NCBI GenBank assembly: GCA_009602725.1
Contig: WELB01000269.1
Location: forward strand, 126,267-164,697
DNA: 38,431 nt
Source of the DNA: Spirogloea muscicola
Taxonomy: Eukaryota > Streptophyta > Zygnematophyceae > Spirogloeales > Spirogloeaceae
Direction: 5' to 3'
Part shown: piece by piece, positions 1 through 11,516 of the stretch
Numbering within the stretch: the stretch's first letter is position 1
Layout: each line of letters begins with the position of its first letter
Position numbers and translations under genes: made by a program
The notes under the pieces: model-generated
What the model was told of the DNA's origin: nothing
The model's input: the letters and a program-made list of their open reading frames with translations, nothing else
Databases searched by the model: none

Positions 1-204
1 GCAGGCCGCGCTCTGGCGGCGGCCTCCGGCTTCCGTCAGGGCGACGTCTTTCCGCCTGCTAGCTACTCAGATTTGCATCTACTGACGAGAGGTTACTGAG
101 AGTTCGCTTACTGCTGTCTCAGTCCTTAGCACTCCGACTCCTTCAGACCTTGTCCATTCTTTTGGGCTGGCCTCTCCCAGCCACCAGTTAATCTGGCCGC
201 GCTT
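1..204 (+). mobile_element. LINE-like 3' fragment (copy 1, tail family B)
   Basis: The first 99 bases are the end of a reading frame finishing in SYSDLHLLTRGY and a TGA stop at 97-99. The same C-terminus recurs at 732, 14864 and 25221. It is followed by about 100 bases of 3' tail with a hairpin (GGCTGG, short loop, CCAGCC) near 157-176, ending about 204. This tail is repeated almost exactly, inverted, at 1262-1350, and more distantly at 20797 and 38160. I infer the 3' end of a non-LTR retrotransposon cut off by the window edge. No poly-A tail is seen. Confidence 0.55.
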
Positions 205-734
205 GCTCTCGCTGGGCGCGGACGGCCAGCCCCATACGCGCCGCGCCGACGGGACTGGTCGCCATCCCGCCCGGCGGCGGTCCCCGCATCATCGCTGACG
301 TGGTGACAACTGACTGCATCGACTCCGCCAATCCCACCAGATCGGCGTCGTTTGCAGGGCACGCGGTCGGCCGGGCGGCCCGGGGCAAGGAGCGAAAATA
401 TGCTGATCACCCGGTGGGGGATGAATTCGCGGCCGTGGCGATGGAGGTACACGGGGCTTTCGGCAGCCGCTGGCTGGATCTCATTCAGCGGCTTGCCCGC
501 CAGGCCATTGACCGGCGGCCGGGTCTGCCAGGGGCGATGCCCGGCTTCAACGCTGCCGGTTCGCTCCCACAACTCTTCCGCATGCGCCTGGCCGTATCGC
601 TTCAACGCTCCCTTGCCCACGCCGTCCACACGCGCGCAGGCCGTGCTATGGCCGCCGCCTCTGGGTCACGGCGGAGTGCCTCTTTCCCTGCAGCGAGCTA
701 CTCAGACCTGATGTTGCTCACTCGTGGGTACTGA
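201..734 (+). pseudogene. C-terminal fragment of a LINE-type ORF
   Basis: The frame is open from about 201 to the TGA at 732-734, roughly 177 codons, with no credible start codon of its own. Recognisable blocks are GKERKYADHP (K..KY motif), then EVHGAFGSRWLDLIQRLA, then RMRLAVSLQRSLAHAVHTR, and the end SYSDLMLLTRGY. From memory, the order KxxKY, a short E..G..W region and a basic R.R.S.ALQR helix is typical of the C-terminal part of non-LTR retrotransposon polyproteins in algae and protists. The same order is found in the copy at 24850-25223, and the beginning of it at 38371-38431. It is a truncated fragment, not a host gene. Confidence 0.55.
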
Positions 735-897
735 GCTTTCCTCTGCATCGTTTCTGTGTTCTGCACTGTTTTGTAGTGTAGTCCTTTCTCCGGCTCCTCT
801 TTCTTCGCCTTTGGACATCGTCCATTCTTTTTTGGGCTGGCTTTGCTAGCCCCTCTTCTCTATGGGCGCGCACTTCTCTCTCTCTCTCTCTTCTTCC
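205..897 (+). mobile_element. 5'-truncated LINE-like element (copy 2, tail family A)
   Basis: This copy starts directly where copy 1 ends. It holds an open frame to 734 and then a 3' tail of about 140 bases. The tail has the shared block TTGTCCATTC, a hairpin with stem GGCTGG/CTAGCC near 837-855, the string ATGGGCGCGC, and a short CT run (about 878-894) at the end. 5' truncation with a conserved 3' end is the hallmark of target-primed reverse transcription. The clade of LINE is not identified. Confidence 0.55.
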
Positions 898-1061
898 TGG
901 CCAGGGCCAGAGGCTGCAGCTAAGGCACAACCGGCACGCAGATGCAGCGCGCCGTGGACCTCTGCATCGAGACAGACTTCATTTCTTACTTTTGATAAAC
1001 TTGTCGTTTTGGGGCTTCCTCGCGGACACTTTTGTCAGTCTATCGGCTCGCCCTTCTCAGC

Positions 1062-1225
1062 TCACTCGTGGGTACTGAGCTTCCCTCTGCATCGTCTCTG
1101 TGTTCTGCAGTGTTCTGTAGTTTAGTCCTTTTTCCGGCCTTTCTTTGGCTTTTGGACATTGTCCATTCTTTTTTGGGCTGGCTTTGCCAGCCCCTCTTCT
1201 CTAAGGGCGCGCACTTCTCTTCTCA
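1062..1225 (+). mobile_element. strongly 5'-truncated LINE-like tail (copy 3)
   Basis: The sequence from CTCACTCGTGGGTACTGAG onward repeats positions 718-880 with few changes, including the hairpin (GGCTGGC, TTT, GCCAGCC near 1176-1193) and AGGGCGCGCACTTCTCT. Only the last few codons of the ORF remain. About 140 bases (898-1040) between copies 2 and 3 show nothing recognisable. Confidence 0.6.
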
Positions 1226-1261
1226 GCGTTTCCTGGCACACTGTCAAGCAGAGCGAAAGAA

Positions 1262-1350
1262 GCAAGCGCGGCCAGATTAACTGGTGGCTGGGAGAGGCCA
1301 GGCCAAAGGAATGGACAAGGTCTGAAGGAGCCGGAGTGCTAAAGGATTGA
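1262..1350 (-). mobile_element. inverted LINE-like tail (copy 4, family B)
   Basis: This is the reverse complement of the tail at about 115-204, differing at only a few positions, so the two form an inverted pair about 1.1 kb apart around copies 2 and 3. It includes the hairpin GGCTGG/CCAGCC and the block GGACAAGGTCTGA. It ends about 210 bases before the start codon of the SET gene. Confidence 0.6.
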
Positions 1351-1412
1351 GACAAAAGCGAAAAGGAACCAATAGATTCCGTTTGACCGCAGAAGCAGTC
1401 TCCTACTCCGCA

Positions 1413-1413
<1 letters not shown>

Positions 1414-1455
<42 letters not shown>
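1414..1455 (+). repeat. (GCC)14 microsatellite
   Basis: A perfect run of 14 GCC units lies about 107 bases upstream of the SET gene start, probably in its promoter or 5' leader. Similar GCC/GGC tracts lie near the 5' ends of three other genes in the window. Confidence 0.9.
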
Positions 1456-1513
1456 TCTGCCTCCCCCGCCGCCGCCGGGCGTCGGCCGGAGCGCGCTCCC
1501 TCGCTGCTCCAGG

Positions 1514-1541
1514 CTCAGGGTTTGGGGTTGAGGGTTAAGGG
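1514..1541 (+). repeat. degenerate telomere-like motif in SET gene leader
   Basis: The stretch reads as degenerate TTTAGGG/TTGAGGG/TTAAGGG units just before the start codon at 1562. The plant-type telomere unit is TTTAGGG. It could be a telo-box-like regulatory motif or a relic of telomere repair. Longer versions lie in introns of the JmjC gene. Confidence 0.5.
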
Positions 1542-1561
1542 CTCCTCCACCGGAGGCAGCC

Positions 1562-4500
1562 ATGGACGGCCCCTCGCGCCGGCGGCTCTGGCTGCCCCTG
1601 CTGCTGCTCGCGCTGCTGGTCGCCGATCCGGCGGCGTGCCTCCAGCTCGGCGCTGGTGAGGCACTCCTGTGCCCCTTGCCCTATGGCTTGTAGCTAAACT
1701 GGATAGAGCACCAGAATCCGGATTTGGCGATTGATAATTCAAGCCTTTCCAAGCATATCTGGAATTTTCACGAGAGCGGCCGCGAGTGGCGGTGGAGCGG
1801 CGGCAGCCATGGCGGTCCAGCTCTCAAGCTCCGCAAGCACCAGCTGACGAGTGGCGGCCAAATGGGAGCCTGTGAGGGCCTTGCAGGAGCTGCCGCGCCA
1901 GCCAGCCAGCCATGAGCGTTCCTGCAGGCACTCTAGAGCGCGATCAGACTGCCGCGAGGCGTGTTCTTGGCAATCGTCAGTCGGGCCGAACGTTCATGCA
2001 AGCTCGACTGGGCTGGGCCTCAGCTGGTGTGGCCATTGATTTTGTGTCGCTTGTCTGCATTCAGACGTTGAGTCCGGCATGGCCGCTGCCGCGCATCCCG
2101 GGGTCCACTTTGGACTCGGCGCAGGTGCCTCCTGTCTCCACTCAGTGGCAGCGGCGCCGGCCTCTGCAAGCCCTTTCGCCACTCCTGCAGCTCTTCAATT
2201 CTGCTGCCCCACTTGGCAGTCTCATGCGAAGGATGCATTTTATGTTTGTCACACTGTTGCCGGTCAGTAGGAATGCTCAGGACAAAGTCAAGATGGCTGG
2301 CTGCCTGCACTGAGGGGTCCGTTCACAGCTTCTGCATGAGTCTTAGCGGATTGTGACTGTGGTTGGTGAATACTGTCCCATGCCCAGCTGAAGCGCTGTG
2401 ATAATATGGCTCCGCAGGGCATCTGAACAGCAATGGCAGGAGCCACCAGGGCACGGGCAGTCGAACGCTTGAGGCAATGACCGAGTTTCTGGACTGGCTG
2501 AATCTGAACAATGCGACCAGTGCTGGGCCTCAGAGCTCCATGCAGCTCAGCGTGAGACGGACATTCAGAACCACCTGTTTCTATTCAACATTGCTGATAA
2601 AAAAGCCAAAAGCTAATTGACTATACTGAAGATAATTATAGCAGCTGACTCACAAGCAGCCTTTCAGTACATTCTGCAGGTTGTTCTGATGGGCACAGCT
2701 GAGGCAGGCCGCGGGCCCAGCACGCCTCCTGAAAGCAGCGGATTTGGTGTAATTGCAGGTCTTTCCGAGCCCCTCAAACACCACCTCCTTCCACCCTCCC
2801 ACTTTCTTGCTCTCTCTAACAGCTCACCCGCCTCCTACCCTCCCCCCGTCCTTTTGCCTCCTTGCTTTGATTTACAATTTGCCCTTCTCCACAACCTCTC
2901 CAGCTCTGGTTGACAACCTCTTTCAGGAATTTTCTGTGCCTGATTTCATTGACATTGGTGATATCAGACAGTCACTGATTTAGCACCACCTGGCGGTGCC
3001 TCTCCAGTAGCCGCCTCCCACAGTCATGCCTTGCCCTCTGCGCGCTCACAGTGACTCCAAGCTTGGCCTGATGCATCAACATCGCTGGCCTGGCATTTCC
3101 CAGCGCGCAACATTACCAAGGGCGAGCTGCTGCTCAGGCTGCCGCCAAATCTCTACATATCAAACAATCACACGGGTAATGCTCCCCCTCAAGCCACATG
3201 CGCTGTTTTTGATTGGCATCAGCAGCAGCATCAGCAGTTGGTGCAGGCCAAAATGTAGGCGGTCATTGCGCCAGCTCCGGAGGCCAAGGGCCACAAATCA
3301 GCTTTTTGGATGCAGTGACTTCATCTGTCAAATCTTGGACAAGTTGGCTCCAGCATCGCGGCAATTCATACAGAGCTGTAACAATAGTTGCCTCAGTTGC
3401 CTCCAAAAGAGGGATACTGTCTATCTCTGATATGAGGGTATAGGTCCACGGGCCTCTAGGGTGTAGCATAGATTGTAAGCGATAATTTATTCACACATGC
3501 TTATTTGGATTACATGACAGCCAATGACGTTGTGCCGTACACGAATGCAACATCGATGGAGATCCTGGCGGCCTGGCTCCTGCGAGAGCGCGTCAAGGGC
3601 AATGCCTCCTACTGGGCACCTTACATCCGCATTCTGCCTCCTTCTGTGCCTGGCCCAGTGCACTGGGATGATGCTCTCCTTGGTGAGCTTGACTACGAGC
3701 CAGCATTGGAGAAGGTGCGCAGCTGGAAGTCGGAGCAAGGTGGTTTCTGTTGGGTGATAAATGTTGCTCCATTAGAGCGTCCCACACAATTGGCTTCATA
3801 TAATTTGCTGAGGTTCTCAAAGGTCGCCTCTAAGCATGACTAACTGGCGAGGCATCACAGGTGAGGGCAGAGAGGGCATTCATAGTATCCTCCTATCAGC
3901 AATCTAAAGCCGCTGCCATTGCCCACGCCACACTGGACGAGTGGACATGGGCCATGTCCATCGTGAGCTCCCGTGTCTTCACCATCAAGTTCCCTGCGGT
4001 GAGGACCCTGATGCTTGCTTCAAGCAGGGATTAGGGTACAGACATAAAGTGGAATATATATTGACATGCCATTCCATTCCAAATAAAATGCCAGAAATGA
4101 TTGCAATATGATACTGAAAGTACCATATGAGGAGCTCCTTCTGTGTGTGATTGTGTAGCTTAAAGCATTCGTGTGGTTGGGCAGCTACTCGTCCAGTCAG
4201 CATCCCTGCAGGCTCAAAGAGTTCACTTTGGACGCTGGCAAGTTGCAATGGCGCAATTGTTGGGGTTGGCTCTTGCACCTGGCGTTTAAGCTGAGTACGA
4301 GCTCTTGCAGCTGAACAGCTCCCTAGTTGCTTTCCTTGCCTCCAGAATGGCAACCACACCGAGTATGCCCTGGCCATGGAGCGCATCCGGCTGCGTAAGG
4401 AGGCCGAGGAGGCCGAGGAGGCCGAGATAGAGGCTGCCAGGCAGGAAGCCAACCGCGAGGCTGCTGATGATGATGAGTCCGTTAGCGAGACAAAGGAGGT

Positions 4501-6181
4501 GCCGTTGGAGCGAGCCCCCTCAGCTGATACGGAGGGCGAGGAGGGGGCCACCAATGACTTGGCTGCTGAAGGTGAGCTGGATGTGAATGGGGAGGTGGAA
4601 GTGGAGGTGGAAGAGGAGGGCGATGGCGAGTTGGAGGGTGATGGGGAGGCAGGAGAAGACGGCGACGGTGAAGACGAGGAATGGGAGGAGGAGGACGAGG
4701 ACGAGGATGAGCCAGCAACTGAGGAGCTTTCAATGCTCCTGCCATTTGTCGATCTCCTCAATCACGACTTTGGCTATAATGTTGAGTGGCAGGTGGTGGG
4801 CTGACTACGTCCCGCTGCATACGCTTTCTTCCAGTGGCAGTCTCGTTTACTAATATAAAGCTAGAATCCAGATTGTGTGCCAGCGCTTGCAAGATCCTCT
4901 TACATTATACAGCTCCTCCTGCTTGGGCTCATATCTCGCAGGACCTTGCTGGTGAGGACGGCATAGCATTGCACGCGCGCCAGGATATCCAGGAGGGGGA
5001 GACGATTCACAACAGCTATGGGCCCCAGAACAATGAGGAGTTGCTGGTCGACTATGGCTTCCTCCCTATCTATAACCCCTTCGACAACGTGCTGCTCTTC
5101 TCCAACATGACGCAGGCTGTGGACTGGTTCCTTCCCAAGTATGAGAAGTGGAATGAGGAGCAGGTAAGACGGGCTTGCACCTCAGAAGCCCGCTGGGGCT
5201 GGCGTCCTCATGTTACTCTCTTCTGGCTTGACGTTGGATGCTCTCATGGCCAGCCAACGGCAAAGTGCTGTAAATAGTGCTCCTCTCAGCTGCAAGATCC
5301 CAGCCTTTACACTACCTTGCACACTGCCAATGTTTGGAAAGGACAGGTGTATCACCATGAGGCGCTTCACTTTGCCAACATGGGAATTCGAGGTGTCAAT
5401 GTCCACCCAACGCCGGACTACATCACTGATGAAATAGTTGGGCCTGAGTATGCCTTCATGGAGCACGAGATGCAGCTGCATGTGTGGCCAAAGGCTCACG
5501 TGGAGCCGCGGCTCATTGCTGGGCTGGGGATTGTGTCACACACCATCTATCACTCAGCAGGTCAGTACTTTCAATCAGGAATCTGCAATCAGGAATCAGG
5601 AAGCGTTTTCATATAGGAACAAGGAATCAAATAATCACACCAATCCGGCGACCTTTATCGTGTACAGATCCTTCTGTTCCAGTTGAGGCTGATGTACTAA
5701 CGGTCCAATTGCAGGCGGGCCTGAGAAGTTGGACATTTACGAACTTGAAGAGGCGGCTATCCACTTTGGGAGGGGCTGGAATCGGACAACGTGCAAGTTC
5801 ATACGGGAACAGGTGAACACCCGGACCTGGGAGTGCTTTGAGGTTGGTGTGCGATTTGTTTACGAGCGCATCAAGGAGGTGCTTGCAAGCTTCGGCACGA
5901 GCTACAAGGAGGACCTGGCGGCTTTGGAGGCCACAGTTCAGCAAAAGGGCGACTGTGGCCAGGAAGGGTTCACGACCGTGGTCGGCAACAGCGTGTGCTT
6001 GAGACCGGCAGTACCGCTGCCATCACGCGAGGCGGAGCTAGTTTTGCGGCTGCGGCTGAATAAGAAGCGCCTGCTGCGTCAGGCCAAGATCCGGATGGCG
6101 CTCATGTGCGACATTCTCGACGACCCCGAGGTGCCAGCGGGCAGCAGCTGGCATGAATCCGAGGAGTACGTGCCTCAATGA
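1562..6181 (+). CDS. SET-domain protein, rubisco LSMT-like, 11 exons
   Basis: Probable protein-lysine methyltransferase of the SETD3/SETD6/rubisco-LSMT group. Exons: 1562-1655, 2065-2124, 2418-2551, 2680-2758, 3104-3175, 3521-3739, 3871-3998, 4346-4792, 4942-5163, 5347-5560, 5715-6181; all junctions agree in phase and give about 711 residues. The second exon is least sure and could be skipped in frame. Residues 1-27 look like an ER signal peptide (basic start, leucine run, PAACLQ). Then come GFGVIAARNITKGE (about 116-130), the i-SET part ending in HATLDEWTWAMSIVSSR, a glutamate/aspartate-rich insert of about 100 residues (274-390), LPFVDLLNHD (about 395) and NSYGPQNNEELLVDYGF (about 435), the last two being the AdoMet/catalytic SET motifs. 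Residues 485-680 match the expected place of the LSMT substrate-binding domain. A signal peptide is unusual, since classical LSMTs go to chloroplast or cytosol, so the substrate is unknown. Confidence 0.85.
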
Positions 6182-6798
6182 GGTCAATGCTCTCGCTAAT
6201 ATGTCGCTGGCCCGAATCGCTTAGCCAGTTTTTGAGCCGCCGTGCAATTCTTCATATTTTACGGCTGCAGTGGCAGCAAGGGCCCACCCTGGCGATGCTC
6301 TTGCCCTGTGAGCCACAGACGGAATAGCGTGCGCCATGGCTTATGGTTGCTTCGCAGAGAGACCCATTGGCCCAAGCGGGAGAGCGGGCAGCTCGGCATG
6401 TGCCACCGGAAGGCCCAGCGGCGCCTAAGAAGGACGTGGAGTGTGTTGAGTGATGGAGGGCCTGAGCGGCTTAGCACAAAGCAGAAAGCAACGGCCAGAG
6501 AGTACTGAAGTGGCTCATGGCCATGCCCACAGCCACGCCGCGGCGACCGCCGCCGCCGCCGCCGCCGTCGCCAGCGCCGCGGGAGTCGCGGCGGGTTTCA
6601 TGCCGGATCGCGGGCGCTACGTGGCGGCGCGAAAGTGGCCGGGAAGAGGGTGCCGCCCAGGTCAGGGCGGGGCGGCGAGGAGCCGTCCGATTGGGCACGG
6701 CGCCGATTTTGGCGGGAAAGCGATTTTGGCGGGGCCCTCTCGCCCTCCGCACATCCCGGGCTCCGGGGGCGGCGGCGGCGGCGGCGGCGAAGGTGGCA
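6182..6798. other. intergenic region, GC-rich, no gene seen
   Basis: This lies between the SET stop codon and the next gene. It holds short GCC/CGG tracts (about 6540-6560 and 6766-6792) and is probably the SET 3' UTR followed by the promoter of the next gene. Open frames here have the composition of GC-rich shadow frames and no domain was recognised. Confidence 0.5.
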
Positions 6799-9700
6799 AT
6801 GCCGACGCCGGCGGCGCCGCCGCCGGCGGCNCCGTGAGCTCCGCGCGCTGCGCCAAGCCCAGGTCCCGGGCGGATCCGGCGGCGGCGGCGGCAGCGGCGG
6901 CGGCGGTGGCCGTGGTGATGCTGACGGCGAGGCACGCCGCATCCTTCTCTCGTCCGTGGAGTCCATGGCGTCGTTCGCCGGTACGCCGCCCGCCGCCCCC
7001 GCTTGCCGCCGCCAGGGCCGGCGCCGCTGTTGGCCGCTGCCCGAGGCGCTGGCTGGCCGCGGCTGACGGCTCTGACTCGCGGGCGCAGCTTCTCTGGCGC
7101 CGCCGACGCGGCTGGCCGCCGTGGCGGCGCCCGGGGACTGCCCGTGGAGCCTCGGCGACGAGCTGCTGAGCTCCGACACCGAGAAGACTGAGGACAACTG
7201 GTGTGTGCCGCGCCGCCGCCACTGCCGCCGTCGCTGCTTCCTGCTGTGGCAGTCCGCCATTGCAGCCAGTGATTGCTCTTGCTGGACCGCAAGAGCTCGC
7301 AAGCTCTATTTCGAACATGGCCATAGAGTGCGGGGCTTGAAGTGAAGCGGACGTGCGGCCTGGCGCGCAGGCTGTACACGCCGCCGCGGCTGGCCGTGGC
7401 TGCGGGACGTGTCGTGGCGGCGCCTGTCAGGCAGCGGGAGCAGAGGGCGAGCGAGCCCACGCCGCCGACGCGGATCCCGTCGCCGCGGCGGCGCGCCAGT
7501 GCGGTGCGTTACCACTGCTCCTGCCCTGGGGCTTTGCATGCTCAGCTCAGACCTCAGCTTCCTCCCTCCTCCCTCCCTCCACAACTCTCACACCCCTCAT
7601 CTTCCAATACCCATTTCCCCATCCTCCCTCCTCCCTCCCTCCTCTCACAGCCGCTGTTTTCACTATCAGCAGCCGCATTCTTTCCTCTTTATCTATCCTC
7701 GTTCATCCTGTTGATGCTGGCTTGCAAGCACCGCCGCAGGCTGCGCTGCCGGCGAGGCCGTCGCTGCCAGCCCAGCGGCCGAAGTCGCCAGCAAGACCCG
7801 CGCTCGAGCGGCGCAACAGCACCGGCTCGGCGGCTGCTCGCCCGGGACCAGCCAGCGGCAGCAAGGCCGCGAGCTCTTCAGCCGGCTTGGCGGTCCGGCG
7901 GGCTGACCCTGCATCCACTGCCTATCCCTCCGCCATCGCGTCGAGTGGCAGCCGACCGCAGCAAGCAGCAGCGCCGCGCTCGAGCTCAGCCGGCCGGGCT
8001 GTCCGCGGCCGGGCGACGTTGCCAGCAACCACGGCCGCCGCCGTCACCGGTGCAGCAAGACTGGGCCCGCCGGCGCTCCGCAGCCAGAGCCTCCCACGGT
8101 CACGGTCTCCGGCCGCCAACGGCGGCAGCTCGCCTTTGTCGGCGCGGCCAACGAGCCTGTTCTCCAGAGCCGCCCCAGCGGCAGAAGCCCTGGCCGGCGG
8201 CCCCGCACTGGCGACGGCGCGGCCGCCGGGGGCCACCCTGCTCCTGGCGGACGAGCGGACGCCGCCAAACCTGCGCACGTCGCTGTCCGAGCGCGGCGCT
8301 GGCGGCAGCCGCGTCACCACCCCGGCAGTCGCGCACCTGCAGTCATCGGCGTCCTCCACGACGCCACCGCCGCCGCCGTCGTCGGCGTTTAACAGCTCGT
8401 CCTCCCGCGCGCTGCGGTTCCACGAGGTCGCCAGTAAGCCCCGATGGCAGGCCGGCGGCAACGGCAGCCCAGCTGCGGCGCCGGCTGCCGTGGCACGGAG
8501 CTCCGGCCCCGGCGGCAGCACTGCTGCATCGCCGAGGTACGAGAGCTTCCCTGCATCTCCTCTCTCCTCCCCCCCTCCCTCCTTCCCCCTCCCTCCTTCC
8601 CGCTCCTTCTGACTATGCTCCTCCATCCGGCCCCCTCCTTCGTGTGGACAGCCTCCGGGAGTACAGTGGCGGCCCTGCCAGTCGTCCGAGGCTTGGGCTG
8701 GAGGCACCGTTGGCGCCTCCGCCGCCGCTGTCAGAGTTGGCTCCCCTACCGATGCCGGTGCTGACCTCGCCATCAGTGGGCCCCAGCTCGGCCGCAGCGC
8801 CGCACGGTCGTCGCGTGTCGTTCCACGATGACCAAGACGGCGCCGGCGCTTCCGGCACCAGACTGAGCCCGGAGAGTACCGCAGAGCTTGAGGCGCTGCC
8901 GCCTCTGCCACTGCTGCCGGCGTTGTCGCCGCTGCTGAGAGGCTCCGCAGCCATGACGAGCAAGCGGCCGCGGTGGTGGCGGTCACCGCCGGCCCATCTT
9001 GGCGGCCTCTTTCCTGGCCGCGAGGAGTACTACGGCGAGCAACCGGCGGCGGCGGCGGCAAACTTTGGCAAAGCTGCTGGCAGCTCAGACGACGACTATG
9101 ACGACGACGAGGAGGAGGGTGGCGACGACGATGGCTCGTGGGGCGGCGGCGACGCCACTGAGATTGGCAGCAGCGCCGGCGAGGGTGGCGCGCTGGCGGA
9201 CGTGGAAGGCGACTCGGACTATGCGGCTGCCGGCCGCAACGACAGCCGGGGAAGCAGCAGCGGCGCTCGCACGAGCGGTGGCGGAGGTGAAGGCGGCGGC
9301 CTCCACGGCTGCACTCACTCTCGCAACTCCAGCGGGGAGCTCTACATGACGACGTCTTCGCCAACAATCGGAGCTGCCGAGCGGGCCCTGGTTGCCGCCA
9401 TAGTCGGCATCAGCGGCGCCAGCTGCGCTACAAAGGTGGCGCCTTGCCATGACCACGACGGCGTCATAGGAGGTGACCTTGAGGCCGGCGACATCGAGCG
9501 CCAGCATGTAGAGGCCACCGCCGCTGCGGCGGCCAGCAAGTGTGCAGCCGGGTCGGCAACTCAGGCGGGGCTGCCGAATATGGCGGCATCTCTTGGTGCA
9601 GCGGCATCCGCACAGGCAAACAGCATGGCCTGTCACGAAGCTGCCTCCAGAAGAGCCGAGATCCCAGCTATGATGACGAGCATGGACTTAACTCCGCTTG

Positions 9701-11169
9701 TCGTCTGTGAGATGTCGCCAGAGGCCGCTGCTGACACGGCCGCTGCAGCGCCGCTGGCCGCAGCCATCAAGGCAGCAGCAACGTCGGAGCTCCTCCCAGT
9801 GGAGGGGTGTGTCGGCAGCCACCGTCAGGTGGCCGCCGGTGAGGATCGTGGCCCCGCACCGCTGCCGGTGACGGTTGCGGCGCTGCTGGAGGAGGACGAG
9901 CAGGCGCTGTACGGCGACCTGGTGGGCGGCGTGCGCGCACAGATCGATGGCTGGAAGGAGGAGGACTCGTCGCTGCTCCACGAGATGGAGCTCGGCAGTA
10001 CTGCGGCCGCCGCGGCGCTCTGGGACGTCGCAGGCAATGGCGGCGGCGGGGGGCCAGCCGAGGGCCGAGAGGGCGACAGTGGCAACCGAGGCCCTCCAGT
10101 GGTGGCGCCCACAACGCCATCGTCCTTTGGCAGCGCAGCTCCATCATTAGCAGAAGCCGACGGCGGCCCCCTCATGGTGCAGGCGGCGGTGTCAGAGAGC
10201 TCTTCCGAGAGTGGCCGCAAGGCCAATGCGGTGACCGCTACAGCCTCGTCGGCGGAGGAGCCGCGGAGCCTTCCCGAGCCCCAGCAGCAGCCGCTACCCA
10301 GGGCTGTCATGTCGATGCCGCGGTCCCGGCCGAGGGGCCTGGCCGAGGGGCAGGCGCCGCAACCGCCGCCGCATTCGTCGCTGAACGCGAGCATGTCGGA
10401 CAGCCGGACGATGACGACGGCGGGCAGCAGCGCTAAGTCCACGTCCTCGGAAGTCAACGAGTGGGACCACAGCAGCTCCATTGGTAAGTGGACCATCACG
10501 GCCGCCAGTCGCATGCTGGCAGTGCAGGGTCGCTGCTTGGCTTTGCATCGCTCCACCGCTCATTGACGTGGTCTTAACCAAGAGCCCCAAGCCCTGTGAC
10601 TGACATCAAGGACTGAAGGTACTACATTTTGCATCTTCCTCATGCCATCACTAACGGCGGCGCTGTTGCCTTGCCGCCATGGTGGGTTCCGCTTGCTGCC
10701 CCCTGGCCAGCTGACGAGGTGTGCAGCGAGGTCAGCACATCGTCTACGATGCTGTCGCGCCATACCACGCTGGAGGAGGCCACCAACACCATCCTCTTCT
10801 GCAGGTGCATGCTTCAGAACAATTTCTTATTATCCCTGCCAGGACATTCTCCTGTCTCTGCATGTGATATGTCCTGGCCAGTTATTGCCAATCTGGTCTG
10901 GGCTTCCCATTGACACAACGCAGTCTCCATCTCAAAGCTGGTATTGCTCTTTTGTGACCTGCAGCTCCATCGTCCACGACATAGTCTTCAAGGCCGCACT
11001 CATTGCTGAAGCAAACGGGGAGGAGGCCGGGAAGAGGCTGGAGGAAGCTAAGGCGGCGCAGGCGGCGCTGCCATGGGCACCCAGCCCCGTGCTCAAAGCT
11101 GGAGGCGTCGCAGCCGCCACTGAGCGGAAGGTCCCACTTCAGCCGGGCTGCACATGCCGCATTTTGTAG
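6799..11169 (+). CDS. long disordered protein with conserved C-terminus and CaaX-like end
   Basis: Seven exons fit in phase: 6799-6980 (contains the N at 6831), 7089-7200, 7371-7503, 7740-8536, 8652-10483, 10711-10804, 10965-11169; about 1,117 residues. Conserved islands sit in low-complexity Ala/Pro/Ser/Gly sequence: RRILLSSVESMASFA, SDTEKTEDNWLYTPP across the exon 2/3 junction, TPPNLRTSLSER (about residue 316), GRRVSFHDD, an acidic patch near 9090-9150, and TLEEATNTILFCSSSIVHD across the last junction. From memory, these match a plant family of unknown function often labelled FLO11-like or serine-rich, with EKNDYDWLLTPP, APPNLRTTLPER and TLEEATDTILFCSSIVHDLAY. The end is CTCRIL; CRIL fits a CaaX box with X = L (geranylgeranylation), so membrane attachment is plausible. 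The frame before the N differs from the frame after it, so the N must hide bases and the start is uncertain. Confidence 0.72.
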
Positions 11170-11516
11170 TGGATGTTGGAGAAATGGTGCTGCCTGATAC
11201 AACACCACCTCATCCACTACAGCCAGGCCGCCATGACCAAGTCTGTCAGAGTGACCCGTAGCACTTTTTGCAGCGTTTGCGGAAGCCTGCAGCGGCGGGA
11301 CAGTGTCCTGAGTGGCTACAAGCATCTGAGCGCCATGCTTGAGCCTCTGAACTGAGGCAGAAGGCAGCCGGCTCAGCAGGTCGCAACCCTGTTTAGGCTA
11401 CCTGTTTAAGCTACAAAATGCTGGTCAAAAGCAGCAAGGCACGTAATCTCGTGAACTAGTGCATGGTTCTGTGAGAAAGAATCCCTGGCCACTGCAAATG
11501 TGCATTGGGGAGGGTT
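11170..11516. other. short convergent intergenic region
   Basis: This separates two convergent genes and presumably holds both 3' UTRs. No further reading frame or motif was recognised. Confidence 0.5.

Noticed and set aside
3985-4761. 258-codon Ser-rich frame on the minus strand
   Set aside because: It is the antisense of the GAG/GAC-rich exon coding the acidic insert of the SET protein.
6471-7460. 329-codon open frame on the minus strand
   Set aside because: It crosses the N at 6831 and GGC repeats, shows no motif, and is opposite plus-strand exons that splice in phase.
7922-9367. 481-codon open frame on the minus strand
   Set aside because: It lies opposite coding exons of the 6799-11169 gene and has Arg/Ala/Pro-rich composition expected of a GC-rich antisense shadow. 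The plus-strand frames show conserved motifs and fitting splice sites.
7342-10566. single uninterrupted 1,074-codon plus-strand gene
   Set aside because: The family motif TPPNLRTSLSER lies in a different frame in 7740-8536, and good donor/acceptor pairs switch frames at 7503/7740 and 8536/8652. The long frame is partly translated introns.
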